Positions 11,950 to 23,880 are shown, counted from the first letter of the stretch. The stretch is 64,000 bases of DNA from Rhynchonema sp. JSB1_4 (GCA_030248065.1 JASAMV010008343.1:23498-87497); one strand, 5' to 3'. The notes: generated from the letters alone by a model not told the origin. Numbers and translations are program-made.

Positions 11950-14900
11950 CTAGTTAAGCATGGCTGTTCTATAACAATTGTCTCCCATCGCTTGCAATAA
12001 ATCACCGTCCTCCAGCAATTGTTCGATGGTCAGTCGAATATCCGATGGATCTGCCTCGATGTTTCGATATATCTCCGAGATCGAGATGCCGATTGTTGAT
12101 GAATGAGCGTGTCGTTCGGTGAATGCAGCAACTAAGGCGCTGATCTGGAAGTTGTTAGAAATACAAGTGGACAGAGATTCATAAACATTAAAGAGCTGCA
12201 TGCGCATGTACAGTGCTGGCCAAGAGTTTTTACAATTTGGTCTGTAGTAAGAAACGTGCCTGGCTGCTGCACACAATACAGTTGAGCGAGATCTGCGTAG
12301 CGTGGATATGTAGGGCAGTGTACCGGCGACAGATCAAACCAAGATCGACCTCCGATCTCGGATCACACGGGGCTTGGGTGCTCACGAGGGACTTTGGTCC
12401 ACATTTGCGGCTGGCCAAAACTTTTTAGAATATTTTTGTTTTGAACTTTATTTTGCCGTGGAAGGTTCTACAAGTCTTTCGCGATCGGGAATCATATTAG
12501 CTGTGTGAGTAACTGTTGTTTTGCCACTTTGCCAAGTTGGAGTCGAACTGGTCCCACCGCGGTCCGGTATCGTTGCTTGGTCTGGTGACCGCGAAGTTCT
12601 AACGACTTCACAGCACGTGACGAGAGCTCATAAAAAGGTAGTAAAATTGTGAGGTTCTGGAGTGCTAGTTCTATCAGGACCACAACCGATCTCACCGCAG
12701 TCGCGGTATCGGTGAAAACGAAAACCAGCCGCAGGGTGGAGCTCATGTTTCAAACCCAACTTTTTGTTCCATAATTAAGTTATTCCGAGCTCTTTTGGCC
12801 CATTGTTACCATTTCTGTATGATCGAAGGAATGTACTGACTTTTAAAGATGGTATAGAAAAAATTTGGTGCATTTGCAAGGCTAAGAGGGCTGTGGAAAA
12901 TTGAACCGTGACCAAAAATCAGACAAGCACGCATTTACTGCAGTTGTATGTTTATTTGCGTTGGTATTATGGGTGCCCACGCAAACCAACACAAATAGAC
13001 ATGATGAAGTCGGGCAGCCACTCTCCAGGGCCAATTTTCGTCTTCACCGGTGCCGTGAGTGAGACCGCAGTCACGTCGGATATGGAACTGATAGATTTTT
13101 TATGCACTAATGTGTTGTACAATTGTTTGAAACGAGTAGTTAAGCACTGCAGAATCTCGCTATTTCATTAACAGTATATCAGCTGTCGTCACGTGCTGTG
13201 AAGTCTTTAGAACTCCGCGGTCACCAGAGCAAGCAACTGTACGCGACCGTGGTCGGACCAGTTGGACTCCAACTTGACAAAGTGGCAAAACAACAGTTTC
13301 TCACACAGCTAATATGATTCGCAATCACGAAAGACTCTTGTGGAACGTTGAAGGGCAAAATAAAGTAGAAAACTAAAAAATTGTAAAAACTTTTGGCCAG
13401 CCTCAAATGTGGACCAAAGCGCCTGGTGGGGACCCAAGCCCCGTGGGATAGGAGATCGGAGGTCGATGTTGGTTTGATGTGTTGCGGCTTCACTGCCCTA
13501 CATATCCATGCCACGCAGATTTCGCTCAACTGTATTGTGTGCAGCAGGCAGGCACGTTTCTTAGCGCAGAATAAAATTCTAAGAACTTTCGGGCAGCACT
13601 GTAGATTACGTCACGAGGTGTTTTCTCTTTCGGATCTATACTACATAGTGAGCTGTAAAAAGTACTCTATAATTTTTGTGTGTGCTGGGGCATTAAGATG
13701 ATGAGAATAGCGACTAATGCCGTTGTTCTGGATGGCCCAGTTTAGCATTGTCTGGTTGAAAATTTCGAGACGAACCTGTGTCTTCAGCAGCGGCACATCC
13801 TCGCGGCGAGAACCGTGGAGTGGATCAGTGGAGCGTGCGGACGAAGAAGTCGTGTTAGACTGTGATCTCTCTTGAACTTCATCGCGTGTTGGGCGAGATT
13901 CATTGACATAGATCGTCTCCCAGACTCCGATGTTATCGTACTTCAGACGAACGGGGATGTCCTGTGAGAAAAAAATTGCAAATTTAATTTTATGGTCCTT
14001 TGATGGGGCTGGTTGAGAATGATTCTTTCCATGCTTGTTCTCGGAGATACAACAATTTAACAATCGTGAGGTATATATATAGCGGACAGCCTTTCAAAAA
14101 AAAACGGTTTTAATCACCTGATTGTAGAACATACGCGACAGTTGGCATTCTTTGTGATAATATGTCGCTTCTGCCGACGAGGCAACATAGATGTGAGAGA
14201 ACGCCAATAGGGGAGTGTTGTTGGAACGATCTTCGCCGAGAACCAAGTCGGGTATGCAAACACAGTCACCTGATTTGAGCTCGGATGGCAGTTGTCTGTC
14301 GGCACTCTGTGTAATATGTAAAAAGTAGGTTTGTTTGAAGTTTCGGGAGTAGCAAGATAATATAGCGAGGAGGTGAAAGAGTTCGTAAATTCGATTGTAT
14401 GTTCATAACTAAAGGGGAGTAGTATAGGTGAAGCGATAGACTAACCATAAAACATTTAAGCAGCACGTTTGCTTTGATCATGCTCCGAATGTAGACGTGG
14501 GTGGATGGTGTTGGATGAGTGGACGAGCCGCGTTCTTGGGAGACAACACGATCGAGCGTACCGATAATTTGCACCTGGAGAGAAGGATATATTGGAATTT
14601 TCATGGGTCGATCGTGATCAGCTCATTGTTTTTTTTACGTTTTTGAAGCAGTAGCCATTGATCTCCAAGTGAGATTTCGATGTGATAGCTTCATGTATCG
14701 ATTCGATCGACATCGGACAAATTCGTTTGACGCTCTCACGAATCAGCTAGAAAGGGAAAGAAATTATTCGATATGAAACCTACGACCGTAAATGTATTTC
14801 ATGCAAAGGGGTGACGGCGAAAGAATTCTTTATTATATGAGATCAAGTTTTGAGCGATAAGGGTCGGAAGATAAGAAATTTAATTGCAAGACAGCACGTT

Positions 14901-16208
14901 GAGATTATGATTCTGATCTGTTTCACCTGTTTTTGGTATATCGTTTGGTGAATGTTTCATAAAGTTTGATAGACAGGCTCATCAAGATCTACGAGTAGGG
15001 CTAAACATGGTTCTTGTTGATGTTTCGAGGAAAGAATGTGTACCTTGTTCTTCGATTGTTCTCCAATGTCCATGTCAGTATCGTATCGGCGCGCTGCATG
15101 CTTTGCAGATTGCTCGTATTCTGGAGAAGGGTCGATAATTGTTATATGTGTGTTATTGTTGGATCTACAATGGTTCTGGTTTGAGATTGAGGTAGCTTTT
15201 ATCGAAACTTAAAACAGGAATGGTACATTGGTCATTCATTCGTTGAATACCATCACATACGGGCTTTTTTTCTGGTTTATATAAAAACTAATTTTTATGC
15301 GGCAGAAAAATAGAAGGGAATTTTTCTTTCCGAAAGTTTATGTAATTTTACTGCGAAGAAAGTGAATGCGGTTCGAAATTATTGTCAAACTTTTTACCAA
15401 AAATTAGTGAAGAAATTGGCCGCGAAGAGCATCTGAAAGATATCGATATTTTAATTTCAAGGTGCTGAGATACGCTCAAAATTTTTTACGTTTGGTCCTA
15501 GGGCGTCAGACAAGGAGCTGATATCGGCAAAAATTTTCTTGGCCGTCAGTGGTTTGAACCAAGCTCACTCGTGGTGCCAAGTCCGATTCAGATTGATTTC
15601 GATGGCATATATATGGCACGTACTCTTATTTTCATTAGCAAATGTGTTTGGGGTATAAGTGTTCGGAAATTTAAATTTGACCTGGATTATTCACGGGCTG
15701 CTGCTCATCACCCTCGTTGCGATCGGAGAAATCCACAGTGTGTTGTGATTCCTGATGGACATCAGTGACCAGGTCCGTATCGTGAACTGAACAAGAACCC
15801 TATAGTTCGCGATCAGTGGGACGATGATAAAATAAAATGGTTACGTTAAAAACTGTGGACAAAAGAAGGAGTTGTACCTGCAAAGGAAAAACCAAGATCG
15901 AGCGTCGGTTGAGTCGAAGATTGGTCTGTCTTTTGCGACTTGGCATCAGTGTTAGTGACTGAAAAAAACGGAACTAAGTTTACTGTTAATTCAAGTAAAA
16001 TTTGTACACAAGTATTACCGGTAAGAGCCGCGGACATCTTTCGTTTTGAAGCAAGATGTGCAGCTCGTTCCGGATTGCAGGAAGTGTTGTCATGTTTATT
16101 GTCTGGCGGTTTGTGTATTTCTGAGTCGAGCGCATTGTCACCATGTGTGCTCGAATCGTACGAGTCGTCGGATTCCGATGACGGTTCATCACAAGGAAAC
16201 GGATCCAT
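11950..16208 (-). CDS. RPA2: Replication protein A 32-kDa subunit homologue
   Basis: RPA2 is the middle subunit of the RPA heterotrimer that coats single-stranded DNA in replication and repair. Nine exons join in phase: 16019-16208 (ATG), 15878-15958, 15682-15786, 15044-15120, 14639-14746, 14446-14574, 14118-14306, 13666-13961, 11950-12139 (TAG), giving 454 codons. The N-terminus is acidic and Ser/Asp-rich (MDPFPCDEPSSESDDSYDSS), as expected of the phosphorylated N-terminus. ICPMSIESIHEA followed by NVQIIGTLDRVV matches the start of the RPA2 OB-fold. LEIFNQTMLNW resembles the trimerisation helix. The C-terminal winged helix is clear: ISISEIYRNIEADPSDIRLT followed by LLEDGDLLQAMGDNCYRTA. Animal RPA2 is usually near 270 aa; the extra length is an expanded N-terminus and insertions between OB-fold and winged helix. 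The 12140-13665 intron carries a Tc1-type element. Confidence 0.8.
12211..13601. mobile_element. Non-autonomous Tc1-type element with IR/DR ends, 1391 bp
   Basis: The outer ends are CAGTGCTGGCC (12211) and, inverted, GGCAGCACTG (to 13601), flanked by TA on both sides. CAGTGCTGGCCAA is the known end type of Tc1 elements. Each end is a long inverted repeat of roughly 450-490 bp, about 85 percent alike by eye. Inside each arm, about 195 bp from the tip, GCTGGCCAAAA recurs in direct orientation, giving the inverted-repeat/direct-repeat arrangement of several Tc1-like transposons. The short centre has no transposase. It lies in an RPA2 intron. Confidence 0.85.
15380..15640. mobile_element. Half of a TTAA foldback element
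   Basis: Matches the right arm of the element at 2461-3642 through AGATATCGATATTTTAATTT, TTCTTGGCCGTCAGTG and GGCATATATATGGCAC. Only one arm is present, so it is a relic or a solo end. It lies in an RPA2 intron. Confidence 0.6.
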
Positions 16209-16535
16209 TCTGAATTACAAGTTAAATTATTGATTTAGTGAGTCGAATATATCGTACAAATTTATTGAAAATATGCATCCGATAAGCCGGACGAATATCG
16301 ACTTTGACGAATGGACACATGAAGAAAATCACGGTGGCGATGTGTAATGGTTAAGTTTATTCACAACAATCAATCAACAATCAATAACGGAAAGTAAATT
16401 GTTAGAAATACCCGTGTATCCGAGTACAAAGATTTATTTCAGTGGCACAACAACATGGCAGTGATTTCCTAATGGTTTTTGTCCCTACGATGTTTTGACT
16501 AGAGCACATATTTGCTAGTTGCTAACTTTTACGAC
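16209..16535. other. Space between two minus-strand genes
   Basis: No exon is supported. It must hold the RPA2 promoter and 5' untranslated region and the 3' end of the RING-finger gene transcript; no TATA-like element stood out. Confidence 0.4.
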
Positions 16536-18918
16536 TTAAAAACGTTTCCAAAAGAAGAATCTGTCATAAGTCTGCGCCGGACCCGGTACCATCTCGAGAT
16601 TCACCACATCATATTGATCATCAGGTAGCGCCTGAATGGAATCGTACGGGCTGCTCACGCGTTTGAAATTTCGGTATCGTAGGAAGGCGCCGATGAGTTC
16701 CACGGCCTGTAAATTAACAATATTCATAATGATGGAGTCTACAAAAGTTAAGTTCCCATTTTTTTCTCACCTCATTATACAAGCACTTGACTTTGGCGTC
16801 TTTGAGCAGAGCGGACAATTTGAGCAGAATGTTCTTGTCCGTGAATTTGAGCGCTTCAGCACCTGCCAGAGTGGCCTTGTCGCCGTAGTAGTGCATGCGT
16901 CCGTCTCGTTTGAGGTCAAACTAAATGAAAAGTATAGCGTAAATCATGGTTATACTCAAGCATGGTCGTGGACAAGCACAGAGCGAATGGCGATGTTTAG
17001 CGCTGATAGAACGTACCAAGTAGACCAGAGAATCGTGTGCGGTGTTTATGGGACGCTGAGCGTTGATGTGAAACAGAATTTCGATACACTGCTCGTATTT
17101 TTGATAGGCCAGGCGTGCACGCTCCATCAGCGGTAGATTGGCTGAATCATGATGTGAAATGAGGTTTGCAGTGTGTTTGATCTTGGCGGGGCGGGACGTA
17201 CTACACATCCTGCAATGATGCGGATCCATTGTCCCCCTGGCTACGAGTTACTCGAAGTATTTGGTTCCCACTATAGGGTCGCGATGAATTCATTATAAAT
17301 TTTTCTCTAATCGAAATTTAAAAAAGTTTCGGGCAGTTTGATGGATATAAATAAATGAAATTATCTTCAAGCTCCTGAAAGCGGGAAAAAAGGTAATTGA
17401 TTTTTTTAGCAACCCACCGTCGTCTTCATGTCGAGCCCAGTATGCATCGTATTCCATCGGCGTTGCAGAGACCAGGTCGTCCAACGAGAATTCGTGCCGA
17501 CGGAATCCTTGGTAGATGCACATTCCGCATTGAACGTCTCCGTTCGGCGACTTGTAGAATGACGTTATCTTTGCAATGTTTTTGCATCGACAGACACGCC
17601 TGTAGAAAGTGGGTTGTGTAAAGCAGACATTAAACAGATAAGTGCCAAGCGTGGTGTTGAACTGCTTTATTCCACGTAGGACGGCAGACTTTGCAACTTT
17701 TGGAAATCGTGAAGTTGAAATTATGTTTTTGACTTTCGTTTAGGCTACAATTATGTTTTTGGCTTTCGTTTAGGCCACAAAACACTATCTCGACCTCGAG
17801 GTACATGTCACCGTACAAGTAGCACCCTTTTTTGGAGATGAAAAACTAACATGTCTTCCAAATCGTGATGTTCGACCTCGCGCATGATTGCGCAAATCTT
17901 CTCGAGTGCAAAATTTGTGGCGATGTCCGCACTTTCTATTGGCCAATCTTTCCGACAGATCATGCACTAAACAAGAAAAGCATCACAAGAGTTTTGTTTA
18001 TCAACTGGAAGAAACGGCGAACGATTGAAAGGTCTTGGGAAGGATCGAGAGAATGGTCAATGGTCCGCAGTTCTAATTTGGTGAGTATCTTACAGAATAT
18101 GTCCAAGCGGTGTGCGAATTATGAACTGTGATGTTCACTTGGCCCAATAAAGTTAAAACAGATAACAACTCTGATCAGAGCCCACTGACATTGTAAAGTT
18201 GCAGAGGGGGGGGGGGGAGCGCGAACAAATGATTCGGAGCAAGAGTGAACGTTTTGCGGTTTGTTTTGGGTCGAATTTAGGGATATAGGTCGGGGATGAG
18301 ACTGGCGGTGTGGTACTGGACAGTGGACAGGGCATCCACGACATGTGGTAGTATCCAAGAGTCCGGATATCAAAAAGCTGGAGACGTGACGTGCACTACT
18401 TGCAAGAAAAACCAAGAGTTGGGATTCAGTTTTTCACAAAAGACGGACACTTGACAGCTGTTTTTGAAGGAAAAGCAAGCAAGTTTTTGCTAATTTCCAT
18501 AATAAGTGCACTGGCTCGTGTCAAGATGATTGTGTGAACAGAAGCCATTGAAAGTGGACATTAACCGAGTAAAAGGCTAGTCTACCTGCAATGGAGTGGT
18601 CGGCGTTTCATCCGGTTCCGACTCAGTTAGTGGATTCTGTAATGGTGGACTGGCTCACAAGAACGTGTGTTTGGGTTAGGCAATAACGTGCCGCGTGTGG
18701 GAGACGCTCGTTTCGTAACGATTTCAGTAATTGACTTCACTAACTCGTAACTCGAAAGTCCCTCGATATTCGATTTGATGAGTGTGTAGGTCAGACAGAC
18801 ATTGACCACACCCACTATGACCACACGGTAGAGTTTTCGGCAGAGTCATAACGGAGAGGCAGATCGGACATTTTAGCTGTGTGGCCATGTCGTCGACCAC
18901 AGTTTTGAAGCTCGCCAT
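16536..18918 (-). CDS. C3HC4 RING-finger protein, probable E3 ubiquitin ligase
   Basis: Six exons join in phase: 18745-18918 (ATG), 17851-17966, 17414-17599, 17017-17209, 16771-16920, 16536-16706 (TAA), giving 329 aa. The first two exons build a full RING: C17-x2-C20-x11-C32-x-H34-x2-C37-x2-C40-x18-C59-x2-C62, with CPIC, PCGHSGC and CMICRKDW visible and the TNFALEKI segment that often follows a RING in TRIM-like ligases. A second Cys-rich patch at about residues 100-124 (CRC, CGMC) may be a B-box-like zinc site, but it does not fit a standard B-box. The rest is helical with no known domain and ends RFFFWKRF. The donor of exon 17414-17599 is GTTGCT, a weaker site; a GTGGGT donor 4 bp upstream would break the frame. 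RING proteins of this kind transfer ubiquitin; the substrate is unknown. Confidence 0.75.
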
Positions 18919-19330
18919 GCCGACGATCGCAATCTATAATTTCGAAAAGTTTAGGCTGGAAAACTACCACATTTGTGAGCTAATCGGGCACTCAGTTGGC
19001 GTCACTTGGTCCGCATGGGGCTGGATTTCGAACTTTTGGCTGGCGCGCGCCGGGTGCGGGAGGAAGTTTTGGGGTGGGGTCGATCGAAAACTTGTGACGT
19101 GACTTATTTTGGTGAAAAAGTAGGATTCGGTCGAAAGCTTGTGACGTGACTTGTTTTGGTGAAAAAGTAGGATTTTTTTGTCAGCGGAATAGCTCATCAG
19201 TATGAGTGTAGTTGTCTGGGGAAAAGATTAGGACGGTTCTCGAGCGTCCGCCCGTAAAGACTAGGTACCTTGTAAGTACGCCTTCGAGAGTGGTGGGCAG
19301 GAAAGGGATGGTAGCTTACAAGCACCGCGG
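18919..19330. other. Upstream region of the RING gene
   Basis: An AG acceptor (TTATAG at about 18934-18939) precedes the ATG exon, so a 5' untranslated exon may lie upstream. A short direct duplication, CTTGTGACGTGACTT then GGTGAAAAAGTAGGAT, occurs at about 19090-19170. Nothing else is supported. Confidence 0.4.
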
Positions 19331-19332
19331 AG

Positions 19333-20150
19333 CAGTATAGTTTGTCGAGGGAGGGCAACGGGGTGCCGCTGGTAAGGTAGACTAACCCGCGTGACCAAGG
19401 TACACCAGTAGACTAACCGCCCCGGCAGCTACACTAACCGCCTCAATTTTTGCCTAAAATCGAGACTGTTAGAGATAAAATGGCCATTTTTTAGCTCTAA
19501 AATGGGTGATTTTTAGATCAATAATGTCAAAAGTCTCCAAAATACGCTTTTTATGGTCGAAAAACACCGATTTTTGTCTATAAAGACTACAAATTGATGG
19601 TTGCAAGGTACGTACGGTTCCCCCCCCCCCATCCTTCCTCAGGGGGTGTTTGCAAGGTACCTACTCCCAGTGTAGTGGGAGGCACATGGTTGCAAGGTAC
19701 CCTTCGGCCGGGGATGGATGCAGATGGTTACAAGGTACCCCGTACCCAGCCTCCACAAGGTTGCAAGCTACCCCTGGGGTCTGAAAAAAGGGTGTTTTTT
19801 GCATGCTTTTTTCTGCGAAATTGGCCGAAAGAATGGTACTTTTTTGCATTTTGACCGAAAATTTGCCCAAAATAGCTATTATATGGAACGTGCCATTTTT
19901 GGGTTTGTGAGGGCAAAAACAGCCATTTTTGCCTATAAAAACCACAAAATTAATGGTTGCAAGGTACCCTCCGGGGTGCTTGCAAGGTACCTACCTTCCC
20001 CCCCCCCAAGGGGTTGTTGCGAGGTACCTACTCCTTAGAGGGGGCAATTCCCCGCCGATCGCCCCTCGCCCCGCCCAATCACTACGCTGGATAGTCGTTA
20101 GGGGGAGGCGAATCCCGCTGCCGCATCCCCCCAGCCCGGGCGCTACACTG
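19333..20150. repeat. Compound block of hAT-type MITE relics
   Basis: The left tip CAGTATAGTTTGTC (19333) and right tip CGCTACACTG (to 20150) resemble the CAGTGTAGTTCC family. The inside contains two diverged core copies (GCCTAAAAT, AAAATGGCCATTTTT, AAAATGGGTGATTTTTAG) and a run of GGTTGCAAGGTACC modules with C-runs. The flanks (CCGCGGAG and CTCGCTAG) do not match, so no single insertion can be claimed. Confidence 0.5.
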
Positions 20151-20344
20151 CTCGCTAGTGTTGTACCTAACAGTTTAACGCAGGGCGGTGTGCAGTTCTG
20201 CCGTTGAAAACAATTTATTTTCGAGGAAAATAATAGATTGAAAATGAAAATTATGAGAAACTTGCGCTAAACTCTCTGCGAAAAAGATCGGGCTTTGTCG
20301 GGCCGGGCGGGAGATTCGGACATTCGGGCCAGGCCGGTGCGGTA

Positions 20345-21529
20345 CCGTAAAAACCTAAGTATAGCCCCCCTCCCGGAATAGAGCCCCCCCTGTTCAGCCA
20401 AGGTCAGTGAATTAATAGAGCCACACCCGGAATAGAGCCGCCTGCCCCCAAAGTAGCATCCTCTATACTGTAGTGTATGAAGGCTTGATAGTGGTGTACA
20501 GGTACATTTATGCACGTTTGTTGTTTGTTCAGAACACATAATACCGTATTGTCGGAAATACAACCCCCCATTAATTGACCCCCCATTAATTGAACCCCCC
20601 TAAATGGCTCGAAATCAAAAATAGAACCCCCCCCCATTAATTGACCCCCCCCCATTAATAGAACCCCACCCCCGACCTTCACCGTACCACTGATTAGTGG
20701 TATGGTAAGGCTGTGTTGTTGTATCAAACGTTGTTTAAGCTTGCGTTTTCAGCAGAATACGGCTTTTTAAGCATAATTAACGCTGTTAAAGGCAGAAAAT
20801 ACCCTAAACAGGCCGTTTTTAGGGGCATTATTAACAATGATTTTTTTCGTCGGGGGGCAAATGAAAAATATAACCCCCCCCAATAATTGACCCCCCCCAT
20901 AAATTGAACCCCCGCAAAATGGCCCCAGTGAAAAAATAGACCCCCCGGGTTCTATTTCCGACAATACGGTACGCCTCCTATTGAGGAATAGACACGAGTA
21001 AATGCGGTTGCAAGCGAAAAAAGATGTTTTCAAACCGGTTTTTAGGGGTTTTTGGTGGTATTTCTGAGAATAATTTTTCAGGTTCGAGTGAGTCAATTAA
21101 TAAATGCCCCCCTCAAATACAGAACCCCCCGGAATAGAGCCGCCCAAAATGGGGTCTGAGCAGTGTAGTTGCTGGGGGTACGCTATCTCCCCCTCGCGTG
21201 GTACACTATCCCCTATCTCCCCCTGCGGGTACACTATCTCCGCCAATTTTTGCCTAAAATGGCCATTTTTAGGCCTAAAATGGGCATTTTTTGGCCTAAA
21301 ATGTGTGATTTTCAGGTGAATGTTCTCAAAAGTCGTCAAAATACCCTTTTTATGAGGAATTTTTTCCAAAAAGGGGCAAAAATAGGTCAAGCCCTCGGGG
21401 GTACACTATCTCCCCCTTCGAAAAAAAATGGAGGGTCGACCGCTATCTCCCCCTCCGGACCAGGAAGTACACTGGGTCTGAGTTAATAGCGCCCCCCCCC
21501 CCCCCCCGGTTCTATTTACGTTTTTACGG
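20345..21529. mobile_element. TA-flanked DNA element (CCGTAAAAACC ends), 1185 bp
   Basis: Ends CCGTAAAAACCTAAG and, inverted, ACGTTTTTACGG, flanked by TA (20343-20344, 21530-21531). The interior has G/C-run modules of the type AATTGACCCCCC and AATAGAGCC. It has been entered by an hAT-type MITE at 21161-21474. A related copy lies at about 22950-23880. No transposase is visible. TA duplication fits the Tc1/mariner superfamily, but the tip sequence is not one I know. Confidence 0.65.
21161..21474. mobile_element. hAT-type MITE, CAGTGTAGTTCC family, 314 bp
   Basis: Begins CAGTGTAGTTGCTGG and ends CCAGGAAGTACACTG, with a perfect 8-bp duplication GGTCTGAG at 21153-21160 and 21475-21482. CAGNG ends and 8-bp duplications are typical of hAT transposons. 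The core carries TTTTTGCCTAAAATGGCC and related palindromic modules. It is inserted into the element at 20345-21529. Confidence 0.85.
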
Positions 21530-22093
21530 TACTTGCGGCTTAGGGTGAGGCCGGGGCGCGCCGGATTCCAGATTTCCCAAGTTCCGGCCTGGCGAAGCAG
21601 GGCAGGCCCCAGTCGATTGTCACGTCTCGATGTGAGTGTGGCTCTGCTCTTGGATTTTGATAGAAAATTAACGCTTCTTGTCTCGAACGAGAGACCGAGC
21701 CTGATTTTTAAAGGGAATTGAACAGGTCTGTTGCTACTGCGTTTCCCCTCTCTCCCAGAGAGACCTTGGGTGTCCCCTGACTGATATGGAAGTATTGATG
21801 TGAGAAAGTCAAGAAATACAATTGAAGGAGGATATTTGATTACTAAAATTTATTGGTGCCCCTAACTGGCCATTGTGTCGGTCTGTGGATACTGGAGGGC
21901 AATTCTACTTGAAATATAGGAGATGTTTCCTATGTAGTCTTAGTGGCACATTGCCGAGGTATAGGATAGCACACGTTTGGACCTTTTTCACTGTCTGGAT
22001 CAAACGAAGTAACACATGAAACTTTGAAGGTCGGATTTGGTATACTTGCGCATGTGTCGTTTCAAATTATGAAAATCGTGTTTCTGCGGGAAG

Positions 22094-22472
22094 CAATGTA
22101 GTTCCTGGGGGGCGAGAGGGAGGACCGCCCGTCGGGTATATGTGTTCCCCCTCGGAGGTACGCCTGCCGCACTGTTTCGCCTCCGGGTACGTCTGCTACC
22201 GCAATTTTTTCCTAAAAATGGGCAAATTTAGGCGTAAAATAGGGATTTTTAGGCCAAAAATAGATAAACTTTAGGTGAAACGTGCAAAAAAACGCCAGAA
22301 TGCCCTTTTTATAGGGTATTTTTCGCAAAAGAAGGCAGAAAATGACTTTTTTCCGTTCCGCCCCCAAATTGGAACTTCACCCCTTTTCCCCCGCCCCGCT
22401 AGATACATTTGTTCCCCCTCGGAAAATAGTGGAGCGTACGTCTGTTCGCGCTCCGGAGCAGGAACTACACTC
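22094..22472. mobile_element. hAT-type MITE, CAGTGTAGTTCC family, 379 bp
   Basis: Ends CAATGTAGTTCCTGG and CAGGAACTACACTC; flanks GCGGGAAG and GCGCGAAA agree at six of eight positions, an aged duplication. It carries the same TAAAAATGGGCAAATTTAGG core as its relatives. Confidence 0.7.
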
Positions 22473-22949
22473 GCGCGAAAGGAAGAGTGTTTTTGATGTG
22501 CACCGTGTATGTTTCCGTGCAGCACAAAAATTTTGTTGGGGTTAAGTTATTTTGAACATATAGTGAAAACAGAAGCTCTTGGTTACAACTTGAGCATGAA
22601 GAAGAAGTGCAGTGTGAACGTCAACGGAGTAGGGCTGGAATGTTCTCATGTTCATAAAACAAGCGAATGAGTCTTGTCATGAATTATTACCGGTGTATTT
22701 CACATTGATTGTTCATATTCTTGGGAGTTGTTCCATTTATACACAAAAGTTAATTCTTAAGGTTATTGCACCATGATTGAACGTATAACAGTTTTGAATC
22801 ATGTTTTAAGGACTGATAGTATCGAAAGTGACACGTTTCTGCGTATAAAACTGTTGGACGGCAGGAATGTCAAGATAGTGACTGTTGTGAAATTCGAAAC
22901 TATATTGAGAACAGTGTAGTTAGTGGTTGATTAAATGTCCTGAAGTTAC
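22473..22949. other. No feature recognised
   Basis: AT-rich sequence without a supportable exon, terminal repeat or tandem repeat. Confidence 0.4.
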
Positions 22950-23880
22950 AGAATTAGGTCTAAAATTGGGTGTACTTTATCTCACTTAGAGTGATGTGGA
23001 GGAGCGACAACAAATCAAAGAAAGAGAAATTTGGGAGTAGCGGTCAGAGAATCAGACCTAATTTAGTGGGTTTTGTCGTGAGCCGAGAAAGTCCGGATGA
23101 CACCTCGCAAGACGCTACGGGTGTTGTTGTGTCGAACGTTGTTGAAGCTTCCGTTTTCAACAGAATAGCGCTTTTTAAGCATACCGTAAAAACCTAAATA
23201 GAACGGGGGGCTGTATTAACTCACTGACCCCATTTTGGGGGGGCTCTATTACGGGGGGGGCTCTATTCCGGGGGGCCTCTATTAATTCACTGACCCGAAC
23301 CTGAAAAATTGTTCCCAGAAATACCCCGGAAAACCCCTAAAAGCAGGTTTGAAGGGATGTTTTTTTCGCTTGCAACCGCATTTATTCGTGTCTATTCGTT
23401 GATAGGAGGCGTATTATGTGCTCTGAACAAACAACAAACGTGCATAAATGTTCCTGTACACCACTATCAAGCCTTAATACACTACAGTATACGGGATGTT
23501 ACTTTGGGGGGGTTCTATTCCGGCGGGGAGCTCTATTAATTGACTGACCCGTTTTTGGGGGGCTGTATTACGGGGGGGGGCTCTATTCTGGGGGGGGGGG
23601 CTATATTTAGGTTTTTACCGTATTTAACGCTGTTCAAGACAGAAAATACCCTAAACAGCCCATTTTTAGGGGCATTATTAAAAAAGGTTTTTTTGTCGGG
23701 GGGGCAAATGAAAAATATAACCCGTGCCCCCAATAATTGACCCTCCCCCCATAAATTGAACCCCGCCCCCAAAATCACCGCAGTTAAAAGATAACTCGAA
23801 ATGACAAATACAACTCCTGCGATTAATTGAGCCTCGCCCCGCCATTAATAGAACCGCACGCCAACCTTGACCGGACCACG
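22950..23880. repeat. Older copy of the TA-flanked element, disrupted
   Basis: The segments TTCAACAGAATAGCGCTTTT (about 23154) and TTAACGCTGTTCAAGACAG (after 23622) match one continuous stretch at 20745-20800 in the element 20345-21529. The two halves are separated by the 437-bp insertion at 23184-23620. Confidence 0.6.
23184..23620. mobile_element. TA-flanked MITE, 437 bp, nested
   Basis: Begins CCGTAAAAACCTAAATAGA and ends TATTTAGGTTTTTACCG, flanked by TA at 23182-23183 and 23621-23622. The paralogous stretch at about 20763-20785 reads TTTTTAAGCATAATTAACG with a single TA and no insertion, an empty-site control that defines the boundaries. Confidence 0.75.

Noticed and set aside
13666..13780. 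Mariner-type transposase motif near MLNWAIQNN
   Set aside because: The segment is in phase within the RPA2 exon chain and matches the position of the RPA2 trimerisation helix; no other transposase motif is present.
18240..18376. Additional exon in the RING gene (SSTTPPVSSPTYIPKF)
   Set aside because: Direct joining of 18745-18918 to 17851-17966 completes the RING with correct spacing and phase; this segment has no in-phase donor.
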